7,037 bases of DNA from Lachnospiraceae bacterium UBA1258 (GTDB lineage: Bacteria > Bacillota > Clostridia > Lachnospirales > Lachnospiraceae): contig DBVS01000127.1 of NCBI GenBank assembly GCA_002308235.1, positions 1 through 7,037 on the forward strand, written 5' to 3'. Positions within the stretch are counted from its first letter, which is position 1; every line of letters starts with the position of its first letter. This document shows, piece by piece, positions 5,830 to 7,037 of this stretch. The notes under the pieces were generated by a model. It made no database searches and had not been told where the DNA came from. It saw only the letters and a list, made by a program, of their open reading frames with translations. The position numbers and the translations under genes are program-made.

Positions 5830-7037
5830 TCAGACGTTCTTTTTTCGCATAATAAGTTCGGCCGCAAACGCATACATTCCGAACAATACGGCGTAGAAAT
5901 ATACGCTTCTGCTCTCGGGCATCATCACCACGATTGCCGCAAACATCGCAAGGAGTGCACCTATGATCAAAAAGTCCGCCAGCCCTTTTCCCTTAGTCTT
6001 TATCGCAAATACGAGAGAAACAATCGCTTTATAAAGAAGGAATAGCGGTGCGGCAAAATGCAATGCCACGGGTATCATCGTAACATCCAGATATGTACGG
6101 ATCTGCCTCATAATCCCGGAAAGAACGCCCAAAAGCCTATTCCTTACAGGCGAGCCTGCCCACGCGGCAGCAAAACCTGTGGAATTGAGTTCGTTTCGGT
6201 CGTGTTCGTACTCGCTCATGTAACTTTCGTAACGACCGGAACTGCTTCCGTAATTCCACGTCATCGGGTATATCTCGCTCGCACCGAGTGCCTTAAGGGA
6301 TGTGTTCACCTGAAACTTAATAAATGTAGAAAGATTTCTCAAAATCAGCCTTTCATAGCTTCTGAGAAAAGCACTCTGCTGTTTCTTTGTCGCAAGGGAC
6401 TGATGTATATTTCTGCCTTCACTTTCATTTTTGTTGGTGAAACCGAGCATACCCTCAACTTTAATATTCGGACAGAGTTCCTCTATCGCCTCTATGTCGA
6501 CTCCGAATCCGTCGTAAGAAAGATTTTTCCCGTCGTTAAGAATTGCTCTTGCAGGGTTTAACGTACTTAAGATAAGATAGTCACTGCCAAAATAGTTGCT
6601 TTCTCCGACCTTCTGCACTCCGAAAAGAATAGCTGTTCCGAGCACAAAGCAACCGATCGAGATAAGTTTTTGCTTGATTGAAAGGGGAAAACACTTGAAA
6701 ACGAGTATCAAAAACAGAATGACGCCGACAAATACGGTCTCGGTCCTCAGCACCGAAAGAATACACAAAAGCGGGATCATCCAAAAAAGGCGCTTAGCGT
6801 CCTTGGTTTCCGCATTTTTGTATTCATCAATCACGAACCAAAGACAAAACAAAAGAAGGATCGCATTCAGGCAGTTTCTGTACGGCTCAAGCGCTACATA
6901 AAAAGTCTCCGGAAGCAGCAGGATCAAAGCCAGCCATGCCCCTGCTTTTCCGTTTCTTTTCACAGATGTGCAAAACCCGTAAGTAAAGGTAAGAGAGAAT
7001 AAGAAAGCCTGAACAACCGCTATCCCGAATGGACTGG
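5830..7037 (-). CDS. Polytopic membrane protein, partial at N-terminus; possible GT-C-type glycosyltransferase
   Basis: The reading frame is open to the right edge, giving 401 residues of the C-terminal part. An in-frame GTG at 6963 exists, but the 24 codons above it read as a membrane segment (SPFGIAVVQAFLFSLTF), so the true start is outside the window. Hydrophobic segments lie at about residues 5-22, 31-45, 57-69, 84-113 (probably two), 124-141, 318-345 (one or two), 355-372 and 377-396. A hydrophilic region of about 170 residues (142-315) without a clear membrane span separates the two clusters. PESRSVYFYAVLFGMYAF just before the end resembles the C-terminal PExR-Y helix region of large membrane glycosyltransferases (GT39-like or DUF6020-like). 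That assignment is tentative and no catalytic acidic motif is visible here, because the N-terminal part is missing. It shares the trp strand but has no evident functional link. Confidence 0.7.
   Translation of the reverse strand, partial: SPFGIAVVQAFLFSLTFTYGFCTSVKRNGKAGAWLALILLLPETFYVALEPYRNCLNAILLLFCLWFVIDEYKNAETKDAKRLFWMIPLLCILSVLRTETVFVGVILFLILVFKCFPLSIKQKLISIGCFVLGTAILFGVQKVGESNYFGSDYLILSTLNPARAILNDGKNLSYDGFGVDIEAIEELCPNIKVEGMLGFTNKNESEGRNIHQSLATKKQQSAFLRSYERLILRNLSTFIKFQVNTSLKALGASEIYPMTWNYGSSSGRYESYMSEYEHDRNELNSTGFAAAWAGSPVRNRLLGVLSGIMRQIRTYLDVTMIPVALHFAAPLFLLYKAIVSLVFAIKTKGKGLADFLIIGALLAMFAAIVVMMPESRSVYFYAVLFGMYAFAAELIMRKKNV

Noticed and set aside
5812..5838. Inverted repeat AACGTC/GACGTT as a terminator of the membrane-protein gene
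   Set aside because: It is only 6 bp with a 15-nt loop and no following U-run, and its 3' arm is part of the trp -35 region.
1..7037. CRISPR array, insertion sequence, tRNA or rRNA gene, or defence-type system
   Set aside because: There are no regularly spaced repeats, no transposase-like frames, no terminal inverted repeats and no tRNA or rRNA signatures. The window is accounted for by the trp operon, its leader and one membrane-protein gene.

Overview
The window carries most of a tryptophan biosynthesis operon on the minus strand, read from high to low coordinates: a sigma-A-type promoter (5791-5819), a tRNA-Trp-responsive T-box leader with its terminator (about 5784-5510), then trpE, trpG, trpD, trpC, trpF and the first 283 codons of trpB, which runs off the left edge. 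A trpA gene would be expected just beyond position 1 but is not in the window. The right end (5830-7037) holds the C-terminal part of an unrelated multi-pass membrane protein on the same strand. No convincing gene lies on the plus strand.

The T-box, the strong AGGAGG-type ribosome binding sites, the mix of ATG and GTG starts, the roughly even base composition and the protein style point to a Gram-positive Firmicute, most likely a clostridial organism of the Lachnospiraceae type. That placement is an inference from style, not from a search.

Together the genes encode the route from chorismate to the last step of tryptophan synthesis. TrpE and TrpG form anthranilate synthase. TrpD adds phosphoribosyl. 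TrpF isomerises phosphoribosylanthranilate. TrpC closes the indole ring. TrpB joins indole to serine. All proteins are single-function: there are no trpG-trpD or trpC-trpF fusions. The genes are tightly packed. trpE and trpG overlap by GTGA, trpF and trpB are 5 nt apart, and trpC and trpF are 18 nt apart. The two longer spacers, trpG-trpD (74 nt) and trpD-trpC (55 nt), each hold an inverted repeat.

Regulation is legible in the leader. Stem I presents a UGG (Trp) specifier, the T-box bulge reads UGGC and fits the acceptor end of a tRNA with G73, and a 12-bp terminator competes with the antiterminator. Downstream of the terminator are two more small hairpins, one of which pairs with the trpE Shine-Dalgarno. 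This is a well-formed, largely conventional biosynthetic locus. I see no sign of an undescribed system. The points most worth checking are the extra RNA structures after the T-box terminator and in the two intercistronic spacers.
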